The notes beneath the pieces are model-generated. The model saw nothing but the letters and a program-made list of their open reading frames with translations. It did not search any database and was not told the origin of the DNA. From Christiangramia bathymodioli (lineage in GTDB: Bacteria; Bacteroidota; Bacteroidia; Flavobacteriales; Flavobacteriaceae), in the NCBI GenBank assembly GCA_009735695.1, contig SRSL01000003.1, forward strand, positions 248,001 through 312,000: DNA of 64,000 bases, read 5' to 3'. Position numbers and translations under genes: made by a program. Below are positions 27,095 through 36,547 of this stretch, one piece after another (positions within the stretch are counted from its first letter, which is position 1; the number at the start of each line of letters is the position of its first letter).

Positions 27095-27250
27095 GGCAGT
27101 TAGCAGTGGCAGTTGGCAGTAAAAGACTGTAGATTGAATACTGTATATTGTATATTGAAATTATTTAACTAGTAAGCAGTAGGCAGTTGGCAGTCATTTA
27201 ATAAAAATACTGAACACTAAATACTGAATACTGAATACTGAATACTGAAA
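27095..27250. repeat. Short direct repeats between mutB and the SDR gene
   Basis: Two repeat types: GGCAGTTRGCAGT-like units near 27095-27120 and 27182-27194, and the seven-base unit ATACTGA repeated four times in a row at about 27220-27247 with looser copies before it. The array ends six bases before the next start codon, so copy number could alter leader length or promoter spacing. Confidence 0.75.
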
Positions 27251-27252
27251 AT

Positions 27253-28134
27253 ATGGATCTAAAGAAAAAAATGCTTCGGGACGACGCGCTTGAAGGAAAG
27301 AATATTATCGTTACCGGAGGCGGTAGCGGACTGGGAAAATCGATGACCCGTTACTTCCTGGAACTGGGAGCAAAAGTTGCCATCACCTCCAGAAACCTGG
27401 AAAAACTTCAGAACACCGCAAAAGAGCTCGAAGAAGAAACCGGCGGAACCTGTTTCGCGGTTCAATGTGATGTGAGGCATTACGACCAGGTGGAAGCCAT
27501 GCGAGACAAGGTTGTAGAAGAATTCGGTTCAGTAGATATCCTTCTAAACAATGCCGCGGGTAACTTCATCTCTCCTACTGAAAGACTGAGCGCCAATGCT
27601 TTTGACACTATTATCGATATCGTATTAAAAGGAAGCAAGAACTGTACGCTTGCCCTTGGAAAACACTGGATCGATAAGAAACAAGAAAACAAGACGATTC
27701 TGAATATCGTAACAACTTACGCCTGGACGGGATCGGCTTATGTTGTACCAAGTGCAACAGCAAAAGCAGGAGTGCTAGCCATGACCAGATCTCTGGCCGT
27801 GGAATGGGCAAAATACGGAATTAGATCGAACGCCATCGCACCTGGCCCCTTCCCTACCAAAGGCGCCTGGGATCGTTTACTACCCGGAGACCTTAAAGAG
27901 AAATTCGACCTGGCTAAAAAAGTTCCATTAAAAAGAGTTGGGGATCACCAGGAACTGGCAAATCTTGCCGCTTATCTGGTTTCCGATTTTTCAGCCTATG
28001 TGAATGGTGAAGTGATCACGATTGATGGTGGTGAATGGCTGAAAGGAGCCGGACAGTTCAATTTGCTTGAAGCGGTTCCCGAGGAAATGTGGGATATGCT
28101 GGAGCAAATGATCAAAGCACAGAAAGGCAAGTAA
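27253..28134 (+). CDS. SDR oxidoreductase of the 2,4-dienoyl-CoA reductase type
   Basis: A 293-aa short-chain dehydrogenase with the cofactor motif TGGGSGLG (about 21-28) and the NNAAGNF segment (near 99). The active-site stretch reads YVVPSATAKAG: Ser stands where the usual YxxxK Tyr would be, as in mitochondrial-type 2,4-dienoyl-CoA reductase, which uses a different Tyr. It should reduce 2,4-dienoyl-CoA with NADPH during unsaturated fatty-acid oxidation. Location after the mutase genes fits acyl-CoA breakdown. Other enoyl-CoA SDRs are possible. Confidence 0.83.
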   Translation: MDLKKKMLRDDALEGKNIIVTGGGSGLGKSMTRYFLELGAKVAITSRNLEKLQNTAKELEEETGGTCFAVQCDVRHYDQVEAMRDKVVEEFGSVDILLNNAAGNFISPTERLSANAFDTIIDIVLKGSKNCTLALGKHWIDKKQENKTILNIVTTYAWTGSAYVVPSATAKAGVLAMTRSLAVEWAKYGIRSNAIAPGPFPTKGAWDRLLPGDLKEKFDLAKKVPLKRVGDHQELANLAAYLVSDFSAYVNGEVITIDGGEWLKGAGQFNLLEAVPEEMWDMLEQMIKAQKGK

Positions 28135-28175
28135 TAAACTTCATCTTTCAGGTTTTTAAAAACCTAAATAACCAG

Positions 28176-28203
28176 TCCGGGATTTTCTAGCGAAGATCCC
28201 GGA
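28176..28203 (+). terminator. Terminator after the SDR gene
   Basis: Eight-base perfect arms TCCGGGAT/ATCCCGGA (28176-28183 and 28196-28203) followed by a T-rich tract. Confidence 0.85.
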
Positions 28204-28319
28204 TTATTATTTTATAGGATACCGTTAAATATTTTACGTAAATAATCACCTGTTTCGAGCCTTTTTCCTGAATAAAAACTTACTTTAGGACTCAATTATT
28301 AATACCTATTCAAAATTTT

Positions 28320-31148
28320 ATGAGAAAACGATTAACCAGCAGCCTGTGGGTTCTGTTCCTGGTGGCGGGAAGTTTTGCCTTCGCCCAGACAAACGACTCC
28401 GACCAGATCCCCAAGGATCCCAATGTGAAAATTGGGAAACTTGACAACGGGCTCACCTATTACATTCGAAATAACGGCAAACCGGAAGACAAACTTGAGC
28501 TAAGACTGGCAATCAAGGCAGGCTCAATCCTTGAAAATGAGGACCAGCAGGGTCTGGCCCATTTTATCGAGCATATGAACTTTAACGGGACCAAGAATTT
28601 CGAAAAGAACGAACTGGTGGATTACCTTCAAAGCATCGGAGTGAAATTCGGTGCCGACCTAAATGCCTACACCAGCTTTGATGAAACCGTTTACATTCTG
28701 CCTATTCCCAGTGACGATCCTGAAAAACTGGAAGGCGGATTCACTGTCCTGGAAGACTGGGCACATAATGCCCTTTTAACCGAAGAAGAGATCGACAAGG
28801 AACGCGGGGTGGTTCTGGAAGAATACCGACTTGGACTTGGCCCTGACAAAAGAATGATGCAGGAATACCTTCCGAAGCTTATGTACAATTCAAGATATGC
28901 GGAAAGGCTTCCGATAGGTAAAAAAGAAGTGATCGAAAACGCCGATTATGAGACCATCCGAAATTACTATAAAGACTGGTACCGTCCCGGATTAATGGCG
29001 GTTATCGCGGTTGGAGATCTGGATGTGAACACCATAGAACAAAAGATCAAATCTCATTTCTCCAATCTGGAAGCCCGAAAGGATCCCAGAGAGCGCAAAG
29101 AATACGGGGTGCCGAACCACGACGAAACCTTTGTTGCAATAGCATCAGATCCTGAGGCCAACTTCAGCCGTGTACAGATCTATTACAAAGATCTCGAGGA
29201 GGCAAAAGATGTGGTTACTATCGCCGATTACAAGGATCAACTTGAAAAAAGTATGTTTTCGAGCATGATCAATAACAGGCTTCAGGAACTGGCCAACAGT
29301 CCGAATCCTCCATTTACCTACGGTTTTTCTTATTATGGCGGAACCTATTCCCCGAAAAAGAACGCCTACCAGTCGTTCGCTATGGTTGGCGAAGACCAGC
29401 AGTTAGCCGCCCTTAAGGCATTAGCTACAGAAAATGAGCGGGTGAAGCGTTTCGGGTTCAATCAAAGTGAATTTGAAAGAGCCAAAAGCGAGTATCTGGC
29501 AAGGCTGGAAAAACAATATAAAGACCGGGATAAGCAGGAAAGCAATCGAATAATTGGTCAGTATCTGAATCATTTTCTCGAAGACGCACCTATGCCGGGT
29601 GTCGAGTGGACCTATGAATTTGCCAAGAACAATCTGGATGATCTAAAATTGGAAGACATCAACGCCCTGATCAATGATTTTATTCATGATGAAAACCGCG
29701 TGGTGGTTCTCACCGGACCGGAAAAGGAATCGATCACTCCGGTGACCGAAGATCAGGTTCTAGCCGTGCTTAACGAAGTGGAGAACGCAAAGATCGAGCA
29801 GTATGCCGATGAGGGTATCCGTGAAAATTTAATCACTGACATGCCTACTGCAGGCTCAATTAAAGAGGTAAAAACCAATGACGAGCCTGGTATTAAAACC
29901 ATGATCTTAAGCAACGGAGCAAAAGTGGTTTATAAAAAGACCGACTTCAAAAATGATGAGATCCTGTTTTCGGCATACAGCCCGGGAGGAACTTCCTTAT
30001 ATTCTGATGAGGATTTCAAAGCTACCGTTTATGCCAATGCAGGCCTGGACGAAGCCGGTATCGCTGGTCTGGACAAAAATGACCTGAACAAAATGATGAG
30101 CGGGAAGATCGTTTCGGTCTCTCCAGGCATTAGCTCCTATTCTGAAGGATTGAGAGGCAGCAGCACCCCCAAGGATTTCGAGACGATGATGCAGATGATC
30201 TACCTGTATTTTACCGATCTGAATAAAGACAAGGAAGCTTTTAATTCGTTCGTGACCAAACAGAAGAATTTCCTTGGTAATCTGATGTCGAATCCAAACT
30301 TCTATTTTCAGAATGAACTGGGCAAGTTCAGAAACGAAGGCAACCCACGATATGTTGGCTTCCCTACTCCTGAAACCTATGACCAGATGGATTACGACCT
30401 GGCATATGAAAAATACCAGGAACGTTTTGCAGATGCTTCAGATTTCACCTTCTTCTTTGTTGGAAATATCGACGAAGCTAAACTGAAGGAATTTGCAGCG
30501 ACCTATATCGCAAGCCTGCCTTCTTCTAATTCAGAAGAGAACTTCCAGGCACCAGAATTCAGGGAAAAGACCAATGTTCAGCGTGAAAAGACGGTTTATA
30601 AAGGTTCAGATCCAAAAAGCCAGGTAACCATCCTTTGGAATGGAGAAACCGAATACGATGAGGAAGATGAATTCGCCATTTCCGCTCTTGGCGAGATCCT
30701 TACCATCAAGCTGGTTGAAGAACTGCGTGAAGAAGAAGGTGGTGTTTACGGAGTTGGAGCCCGCGGAAATATGTCCAAGATCCCGTATGAGAGCTACAGT
30801 TTCACGATCTCCTTCCCTTGCGGACCAGAAAATGTGGAACGTTTAACCAAAGTAGCGCTTGGCGAAGTAGAGCGCATCCGAGAAAACGGCCCTTCCCAGG
30901 ATGACCTTGCCAAGGTAAAGGAAACATTAAGGCTGAACCGAAAGGAACAGCTTAAGGAGAACCGTTTCTGGCTATCACAGCTCGAGGATATTGAACGAAA
31001 CGACTTTGACTATGAAGATATCACCGAATTCAACGATATGGTTGAAGAACTGGAAGCAGATGATATTCAGAAAATGGCAGAAAAATACCTGGACAAAAAT
31101 TACCTGTTAGGCGTGTTGATGCCTGAGTCTGAGAAAATGGAGGAATAG
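28320..31148 (+). CDS. M16 (insulinase-like) zinc metalloprotease
   Basis: A 942-aa exported peptidase: signal peptide 1-22 (ending FAFAQ), then two M16 halves. The inverted zinc motif HFIEH is at 81-85, with a downstream Glu in EERGVVLEEYR-like KERGVVLEEY as third ligand. The second half has the inactive M16C domain with EEEGGVYGVGARG, the conserved R/Y substrate-loop region. Secreted pairs of such domains in one chain are typical for Bacteroidetes PqqL-like proteases. It is flanked by terminators and so is likely monocistronic. Confidence 0.93.
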   Translation: MRKRLTSSLWVLFLVAGSFAFAQTNDSDQIPKDPNVKIGKLDNGLTYYIRNNGKPEDKLELRLAIKAGSILENEDQQGLAHFIEHMNFNGTKNFEKNELVDYLQSIGVKFGADLNAYTSFDETVYILPIPSDDPEKLEGGFTVLEDWAHNALLTEEEIDKERGVVLEEYRLGLGPDKRMMQEYLPKLMYNSRYAERLPIGKKEVIENADYETIRNYYKDWYRPGLMAVIAVGDLDVNTIEQKIKSHFSNLEARKDPRERKEYGVPNHDETFVAIASDPEANFSRVQIYYKDLEEAKDVVTIADYKDQLEKSMFSSMINNRLQELANSPNPPFTYGFSYYGGTYSPKKNAYQSFAMVGEDQQLAALKALATENERVKRFGFNQSEFERAKSEYLARLEKQYKDRDKQESNRIIGQYLNHFLEDAPMPGVEWTYEFAKNNLDDLKLEDINALINDFIHDENRVVVLTGPEKESITPVTEDQVLAVLNEVENAKIEQYADEGIRENLITDMPTAGSIKEVKTNDEPGIKTMILSNGAKVVYKKTDFKNDEILFSAYSPGGTSLYSDEDFKATVYANAGLDEAGIAGLDKNDLNKMMSGKIVSVSPGISSYSEGLRGSSTPKDFETMMQMIYLYFTDLNKDKEAFNSFVTKQKNFLGNLMSNPNFYFQNELGKFRNEGNPRYVGFPTPETYDQMDYDLAYEKYQERFADASDFTFFFVGNIDEAKLKEFAATYIASLPSSNSEENFQAPEFREKTNVQREKTVYKGSDPKSQVTILWNGETEYDEEDEFAISALGEILTIKLVEELREEEGGVYGVGARGNMSKIPYESYSFTISFPCGPENVERLTKVALGEVERIRENGPSQDDLAKVKETLRLNRKEQLKENRFWLSQLEDIERNDFDYEDITEFNDMVEELEADDIQKMAEKYLDKNYLLGVLMPESEKMEE

Positions 31149-31182
31149 AACTTCACTTTTTTCATTTTATAAACAACAGCTT

Positions 31183-31222
31183 AAACCGGCAGTTCCGTAA
31201 TAATACGGAGCTACCGGTTTTT
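31183..31222 (+). terminator. Terminator after the M16 protease gene
   Basis: AAACCGG (31183-31189) pairs with CCGGTTT (31214-31220), with an inner TCCGTA/TACGGA pairing, followed by five Ts. Confidence 0.88.
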
Positions 31223-31300
31223 CTTTAGAAGCTGTTAACAATTTCATTTTCTAAAGCTATAATAAATTGTATTTTTACTTTTTAAAATCATACGTTTTTA

Positions 31301-32062
31301 ATGGGTAAAATCATTGCTATTGCCAACCAGAAGGGAGGCGTGGGAAAAACCACAACATCTGTGAACCTCGCAGCATCTTTAGGGGTTCTGGAAAAGAAAA
31401 TATTATTGATTGACGCCGATCCTCAGGCTAACGCTACTTCCGGCCTGGGAATAGATGTTGAACAGGTTGAAACCGGAACCTATCAGTTACTGGAACATTC
31501 CATCAAAGCTGAAGAAGCGATCATGAAGACCGGATCTCCAAACCTGGACATCATACCTGCCCATATAGATCTTGTTGCTATTGAGATAGAACTGGTAGAC
31601 CAGGAAAAAAGGGAATCCATGCTGAAGGATGCCATAGAGCCGTTGAGAGAGCTTTATGATTTCATCCTGATAGACTGTGCTCCTTCCCTTGGATTGCTGA
31701 CTTTGAATGCCCTTACGGCATCAGATTCGGTTATCATTCCTATCCAATGTGAATATTTCGCCCTGGAAGGTTTGGGAAAACTGCTCAATACGATCAAAAG
31801 CGTACAAAAGATACATAATAACAAGCTCGATATAGAAGGATTGCTTTTAACCATGTACGATTCCAGGTTAAGGCTTTCCAACCAGGTAGTTGAAGAGGTT
31901 AAGAAACATTTTGACGAGATGGTCTTCGATACAATCATCCAGCGAAATGTTCGTTTAAGTGAAGCACCTAGTTATGGAGAAAGCATCATTAATTATGATG
32001 CTTCCAGCAAAGGAGCCAGCAATTATTTAAGCCTGGCAAATGAAATTATAAAGAAAAACTAA
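31301..32062 (+). CDS. parA: Chromosome partitioning ATPase ParA (Soj)
   Basis: A 253-aa deviant Walker ATPase: KGGVGKTTT at about 10-18, the ADPQANAT motif near 40 and the LIDCAPSLGLLTLNAL stretch near 122. It works with ParB to segregate the chromosome origin region. It is the first gene of a run parA-parB-DUF5683-dapB-lepB-wbqC and is six bases from parB. A weak -7-like TATTTTTA lies at 31270-31277. Confidence 0.96.
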   Translation: MGKIIAIANQKGGVGKTTTSVNLAASLGVLEKKILLIDADPQANATSGLGIDVEQVETGTYQLLEHSIKAEEAIMKTGSPNLDIIPAHIDLVAIEIELVDQEKRESMLKDAIEPLRELYDFILIDCAPSLGLLTLNALTASDSVIIPIQCEYFALEGLGKLLNTIKSVQKIHNNKLDIEGLLLTMYDSRLRLSNQVVEEVKKHFDEMVFDTIIQRNVRLSEAPSYGESIINYDASSKGASNYLSLANEIIKKN

Positions 32063-32067
32063 GAGAA

Positions 32068-32976
32068 ATGGCGAAGGCAACCAGAAAACAAGCTTTGGGA
32101 AGAGGACTTTCAGCCCTGCTGAAGGATCCTGATAATGATATAAAGTCTGCAGAAGACAAGAATGCCGACAAACTGGTTGGACATATAGTAGAACTGGAAC
32201 TGGATTCGATCGAAGTGAATCCCTTTCAGCCCAGAACAAGCTTTAACGAGGAATCGTTAAGGGAACTGGCTTCCTCGATTCGTGAACTTGGAGTGATACA
32301 GCCTATCACGGTAAGGAAGCTCGATTTTAACAAATATCAGCTGGTATCTGGAGAAAGGCGTTTCAGGGCATCCAAGCTGGTAGGACTTAAAACTATTCCG
32401 GCTTATATCCGTATCGCCAACGACCAGGAATCCCTGGAGATGGCACTGGTGGAAAACATTCAGCGGCAGGATCTGGATCCTATCGAAATTTCCCTTTCCT
32501 ACCAGCGTTTGATAGACGAGATCAATCTTACCCAGGAGCAGCTGAGTGAACGAATTGGGAAGAACAGGTCGACAATTGCCAATTATCTTAGGCTTTTAAA
32601 ACTGGACCCAATCATTCAAACCGGAATGAGGGATGGTTTTCTTAGTATGGGTCATGGCCGAGCGCTTATCAATATAGAGGATACACAGAAGCAGCTGGAC
32701 ATCTACGAAAAGATTATCGCCAAATCGCTTTCGGTTCGTGAGACCGAACAACTGGTAAGAGAACTGAATTCCGGCGGGAAAGAAGGTCAGCCTGCAAAAA
32801 AAGCAAGCACTTCAGTACCGAAAACCTATAAAAAAGGGATCAAGGAATTTTCAGAATACCTGGGCGCCAAGGTAGATGTAAAAGTTACCAAAAAAGGAAG
32901 CGGAAAATTAACCATTCCATTCTCTTCGGAAGCAGATTTTGAGAGGTTGAAAAAATTAATCCGGGGTGAATCTTAA
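32068..32976 (+). CDS. parB: Chromosome partitioning protein ParB (Spo0J)
   Basis: A 302-aa CTP-dependent DNA clamp loader that binds parS. The N-terminal tail ALGRGLSALL (ParA-activating Arg/Lys-rich peptide) precedes the ParB/Srx domain with the GERRFRAS C-motif (about 94-101) and ENIQRQDLDPIE, and then an HTH with LTQEQLSERIGKNRSTIANY (about 152-171). A basic C-terminal dimerisation region follows. No perfect TGTTNCACGTGNAACA parS was found in the window by eye. Confidence 0.96.
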   Translation: MAKATRKQALGRGLSALLKDPDNDIKSAEDKNADKLVGHIVELELDSIEVNPFQPRTSFNEESLRELASSIRELGVIQPITVRKLDFNKYQLVSGERRFRASKLVGLKTIPAYIRIANDQESLEMALVENIQRQDLDPIEISLSYQRLIDEINLTQEQLSERIGKNRSTIANYLRLLKLDPIIQTGMRDGFLSMGHGRALINIEDTQKQLDIYEKIIAKSLSVRETEQLVRELNSGGKEGQPAKKASTSVPKTYKKGIKEFSEYLGAKVDVKVTKKGSGKLTIPFSSEADFERLKKLIRGES

Positions 32977-33568
32977 GACTCATTACTGCCTGTTCTTTTT
33001 CCTGATCATCTTCTCGGTGACATCAGCTCAGGATTCGCTTTTAGTAACTCCGGAAAAGAAATCCAGGAGAGAATTGCGAAGAGAATTAAAGGAACAGGAT
33101 TATGAACCCTACAACGCCCTAGCTCCTGCAAAAGCCGCATTCTATTCAGCCGTTTTACCCGGTTTAGGGCAGGCCTATAACGGCAGTTACTGGAAGATTC
33201 CTATCGCTTATGCCGGGATGGGAACAGGAATTTATTTTTACCTTGAAAATGACAAGGAATATGATCGTTTCCGAAATGCCTATAAAGACAGGCTTGCCGG
33301 CCGGCCCGACGAATTTGACGGAAACGGAGACAGGCCCTTTGTTCAAACGAACAGGCTTATCGATGCCCAGGAATTCTATCAGAAAAACAAGGAAATCTCT
33401 ATCCTGGTGACCCTTGGAGTTTATATGCTGAATATCATTGATGCCAACGTTGAGGCGCACCTGCGGCAGTTCAATGTGGATGAGGATCTAAGTGTAAAAC
33501 CCAATCTTGATTTCGATGCCTTATCCGGAAAAACAAATTACGGACTCACTCTTAATTTCAATTTTTAA
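32966..33568 (+). CDS. DUF5683 membrane protein
   Basis: A 200-aa protein of unknown function always found in Flavobacteria near parB. It has a signal peptide (about 1-22, ending TSAQ), a basic RRELRRELKEQ stretch and a central hydrophobic region (FYSAVLPGLGQAYNGSYWKIPIAYAGM, which I cite only as residues 56-82), then an NEY-like charged segment and a short barrel-like end (GLTLNFNF). The start overlaps parB by 11 bases, indicating coupled translation. Role unknown. Confidence 0.85.
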   Translation: MNLKTHYCLFFFLIIFSVTSAQDSLLVTPEKKSRRELRRELKEQDYEPYNALAPAKAAFYSAVLPGLGQAYNGSYWKIPIAYAGMGTGIYFYLENDKEYDRFRNAYKDRLAGRPDEFDGNGDRPFVQTNRLIDAQEFYQKNKEISILVTLGVYMLNIIDANVEAHLRQFNVDEDLSVKPNLDFDALSGKTNYGLTLNFNF

Positions 33569-33571
33569 AAT

Positions 33572-34291
33572 ATGAAGATCGCTCTTTTAGGTTACGGAAG
33601 AATGGGAAAAACGATCGAAGAGATCGCAACATCCCGCGGACATGAGGTTGTTGTGAAAGTAAGCGACGACATTGATAATCATGAACTGAATGGGGATAAT
33701 GTAGACGTAGCTATCGATTTTAGTGTACCTACGGCGGCATTTAAAAATATAAGCACCTGTTTCAGAAAAAATATTCCGGTGGTATCGGGAACCACTGGGT
33801 GGCTTGATGATTATGAAAAGGCCAAAAAGATCTGTTCCGAAGAAAATTCTGCGTTCATCTATGCGTCGAATTTCAGCCTTGGAGTGAACATTTTCTTTGA
33901 GCTGAACCAGAAGCTGGCAGATATGATGAAATCTTTGGATGACTATTCCGTAGAGATCGAAGAGATCCATCATACTAAAAAGCTGGATGCACCAAGTGGC
34001 ACTGCCATCACCCTTGCAGAACAGATCGTAGATGGAAACCCCAGATTGAATGGATGGCAGCTGGATGATGCCGACAAGGATGAGATCCCGGTCTATGCCA
34101 GGCGGGAGGAAGATGTACCGGGAACACATACGGTGAAATACGATTCAGAAATAGACAGCATCGAGATCAAACACACCGCAAAATCCAGGCAGGGGTTTGC
34201 GCTGGGAGCAGTGGTCGCCGCAGAATTCCTGAAAGACAAAACAGGTATATACACCATGCAGGATGTTCTGTCTGATATTTTCAAAAAATAA
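33572..34291 (+). CDS. dapB: 4-hydroxy-tetrahydrodipicolinate reductase
   Basis: Second committed step of the diaminopimelate/lysine pathway, feeding peptidoglycan. The 239-aa protein has a nucleotide-binding start (ALLGYGRMGKT, about 4-14), the SGTTGW loop (near 73-78) and the family signature HHTKKLDAPSGTA (about 133-145) containing the catalytic His and Lys. It begins three bases after the DUF5683 stop and precedes lepB. Confidence 0.96.
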   Translation: MKIALLGYGRMGKTIEEIATSRGHEVVVKVSDDIDNHELNGDNVDVAIDFSVPTAAFKNISTCFRKNIPVVSGTTGWLDDYEKAKKICSEENSAFIYASNFSLGVNIFFELNQKLADMMKSLDDYSVEIEEIHHTKKLDAPSGTAITLAEQIVDGNPRLNGWQLDDADKDEIPVYARREEDVPGTHTVKYDSEIDSIEIKHTAKSRQGFALGAVVAAEFLKDKTGIYTMQDVLSDIFKK

Positions 34292-34341
34292 CTGTAACAA
34301 TTTAAGCTTAAAAAGGCCTTATACCCTAAAGACTATAGCCT

Positions 34342-35907
34342 ATGACACTTACCGAATGGTTCCTTTTTTTCCTGCTAGTGCAGGTTGTTCATTTTCTGGG
34401 AACCTGGAAATTATATCAAAGAGCCGGCAGAAAAGCCTGGGAAGCAGCTGTTCCTGTTTATAATGCGGTTATCCTGATGAAGATTATCAACCGACCTAAA
34501 TGGTGGGTGGCTCTAATGTTCATTCCTATTGTTAATCTTATAATTTTCCCGGTTATCTGGGTAGAGACCATCAGGAGCTTTGGAAAGAATTCTACCCTGG
34601 ATACCTGGCTGGTCATTCTAAGCCTCGGCTTTTACATTTACTACGTTAATTATGCTACCAATGCTTCCTATATCGTAGACCGCGACCTGAAACCACGTAC
34701 CGAAACCGGCGAATGGATAAGCTCCATCCTCTTCGCCGTGATCGCTGCGACCATAGTGCATACCTATTTTATGCAGCCCTTCACCATCCCAACCTCTTCC
34801 CTGGAAAAGACCTTGCTGGTTGGTGATTTCCTGTTCGTTAGCAAATTCCATTATGGCGCCAGGACGCCAAAAACGGCTGTTTCATTTCCTATGGTTCACG
34901 ATACGATCCCGGTGCTGGGGGTTAAATCATATTTAAAAAAGCCGCAGATCCCTTACTTCAGATTCCCGGGATTTGAAAACGTGGAAAGAAACGACATCGT
35001 GGTATTTAACTGGCCGGTAGATACGGTGCGAAAGTTTTTTGATACCTCGGGCAAGCATTACGACAAGCCCATCGACAAAAAATCTAATTATGTAAAGAGA
35101 GCAGTTGGCGTTCCAGGAGATTCGCTTTCGGTAAGAGACGGATATGTTTACATAAACGGTAAGCAACTGGAACTTCCAGATCGCGCCAAGCCTCAGTTCT
35201 CTTATATTGGTCAAACCAAGGGTCAGCGTTTTAACCCGCAGAATCTATATAAATTATATGATATTACTGATGGTTTTGGCTACCTCGAAAACAATGGATT
35301 CTTCATCCAGTCTCTTTCAGAAGAAAACTACGAACGCTTCAAGAACCATCCAAATGTGGCGAACATCAGGCGTTATGTAGATTCAGTTGGAGTTAAAAAC
35401 TCAAGGATCTTCCCTAACGACGGTAAACGCAACTGGAACAATAGTCAGTTTGGCCCTATCTATATTCCTGAAGCCGGGAAAACGGTAAAGATCACCCCTG
35501 AAAGCATGGCCTTCTACAAGGAGATCATCGAGACCTATGAAGGTTCAGAAATGGGGATCGATAATAAATTGAGCCTAAATGGCACTCAGGTACTTCTGAA
35601 TGGCCAGCCAATTGATTCCTACACTTTCAAACAGAACTATTACTGGATGATGGGTGATAACAGGAACAATTCAGAAGACAGCAGAATCTGGGGATATGTG
35701 CCCGAAAACCATATTGTTGGAAAGCCGGTTTTCATCTGGATGAGCTGGGATTCCAATGCCAGTGGATTTGATAAGGTTCGCTGGGAACGCGTTTTCACCA
35801 CGGTAAAAGGTGATGGGGAACCTACCTCATTTTTACCCTATTTCCTGATCGCCCTGGTAATTTTCTTTGGCTGGAGATACTTTAAAAAACGACGAGAAGA
35901 AGCCTGA
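34342..35907 (+). CDS. lepB: Signal peptidase I, long Bacteroidetes form
   Basis: Membrane serine protease that removes signal peptides. At 521 aa it is much longer than E. coli-type enzymes. Three or four N-terminal membrane helices (within 1-112) precede the S26 domain. Catalytic Ser153 lies in TSSLEKTL after a helix ending in MQPFTIP; the general-base Lys is in NYVKRAVGVPGD (near 255), and box E is MGDNRNNSEDSRIWG (near 440). The segment between (about 280-400) is an insertion typical of the phylum. A last membrane helix (about 495-515) ends the protein. Confidence 0.95.
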   Translation: MTLTEWFLFFLLVQVVHFLGTWKLYQRAGRKAWEAAVPVYNAVILMKIINRPKWWVALMFIPIVNLIIFPVIWVETIRSFGKNSTLDTWLVILSLGFYIYYVNYATNASYIVDRDLKPRTETGEWISSILFAVIAATIVHTYFMQPFTIPTSSLEKTLLVGDFLFVSKFHYGARTPKTAVSFPMVHDTIPVLGVKSYLKKPQIPYFRFPGFENVERNDIVVFNWPVDTVRKFFDTSGKHYDKPIDKKSNYVKRAVGVPGDSLSVRDGYVYINGKQLELPDRAKPQFSYIGQTKGQRFNPQNLYKLYDITDGFGYLENNGFFIQSLSEENYERFKNHPNVANIRRYVDSVGVKNSRIFPNDGKRNWNNSQFGPIYIPEAGKTVKITPESMAFYKEIIETYEGSEMGIDNKLSLNGTQVLLNGQPIDSYTFKQNYYWMMGDNRNNSEDSRIWGYVPENHIVGKPVFIWMSWDSNASGFDKVRWERVFTTVKGDGEPTSFLPYFLIALVIFFGWRYFKKRREEA

Positions 35908-35911
35908 TTGA

Positions 35912-36547
35912 ATGGATAAGGTATTATTGCATCCGGTTTATTTCGGTTCCGTAAGTGAATGGGTTGCCATTGTAAAGGCGGAAGAGGTAGTTTTTGAAAA
36001 TGAAGACAATTACCAAAAACAAACCTACCGCAACAGGATGTATATCTATGATGCCAATGGAAGACTCAATTTGAACATTCCTATTAAACACAGTTCGGCT
36101 TTGGGACTTAAGACCCAGGGCAAACAGAAATACAAGGATGTTCAGATCGAAAATTCATTCGACTGGCAGCAACAGCACTGGAGAGCTTTTAAAGCTTCTT
36201 ACCAGACCTCTCCATTCTTTGAATTCTATGAAGATGAACTTTACCCGCTCTATTCAAAGGAGTTCAAATACCTGATGGATTTTAATTACCAGTGTATGGA
36301 ATTCGTGGCAGACTGCCTGCAGATCGACTGGAAATTCGGAAAAACCGATGAATACATTCTGGAACCTCAGGATGTAATTAATCACAGGGAGCTTGTAAAT
36401 GCGAAATCCAGACGAAATTTTGAACTGGAACCTTATCCACAGGTTTTTGAAGCAAAAAAAGGCTTTCTACCGAACCTATGTATCCTGGATTTGATATTCA
36501 ATGAAGGAAATGCTGCTTTGGCCTACCTGGAAGAACAAAATCTTTAA
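35912..36547 (+). CDS. WbqC-family protein
   Basis: A 211-aa soluble protein of the WbqC family, whose members are linked to surface polysaccharide or amino-sugar pathways but have unclear chemistry. Family signs are the start LLHPVYFGSVSEWVAIVKAE, QTYRNRMYI, LNIPIKHSS and the WRAFKASYQTSPFFEFYEDE region (about 85-104). It begins four bases after lepB and its stop overlaps the stop of the convergent hydrolase gene. Confidence 0.87.
   Translation: MDKVLLHPVYFGSVSEWVAIVKAEEVVFENEDNYQKQTYRNRMYIYDANGRLNLNIPIKHSSALGLKTQGKQKYKDVQIENSFDWQQQHWRAFKASYQTSPFFEFYEDELYPLYSKEFKYLMDFNYQCMEFVADCLQIDWKFGKTDEYILEPQDVINHRELVNAKSRRNFELEPYPQVFEAKKGFLPNLCILDLIFNEGNAALAYLEEQNL

Noticed and set aside
31301-32976. 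parS site near parAB
   Set aside because: No TGTTNCACGTGNAACA-like palindrome was seen by eye; CCACGTGG near 5659 is only the loop of a terminator.
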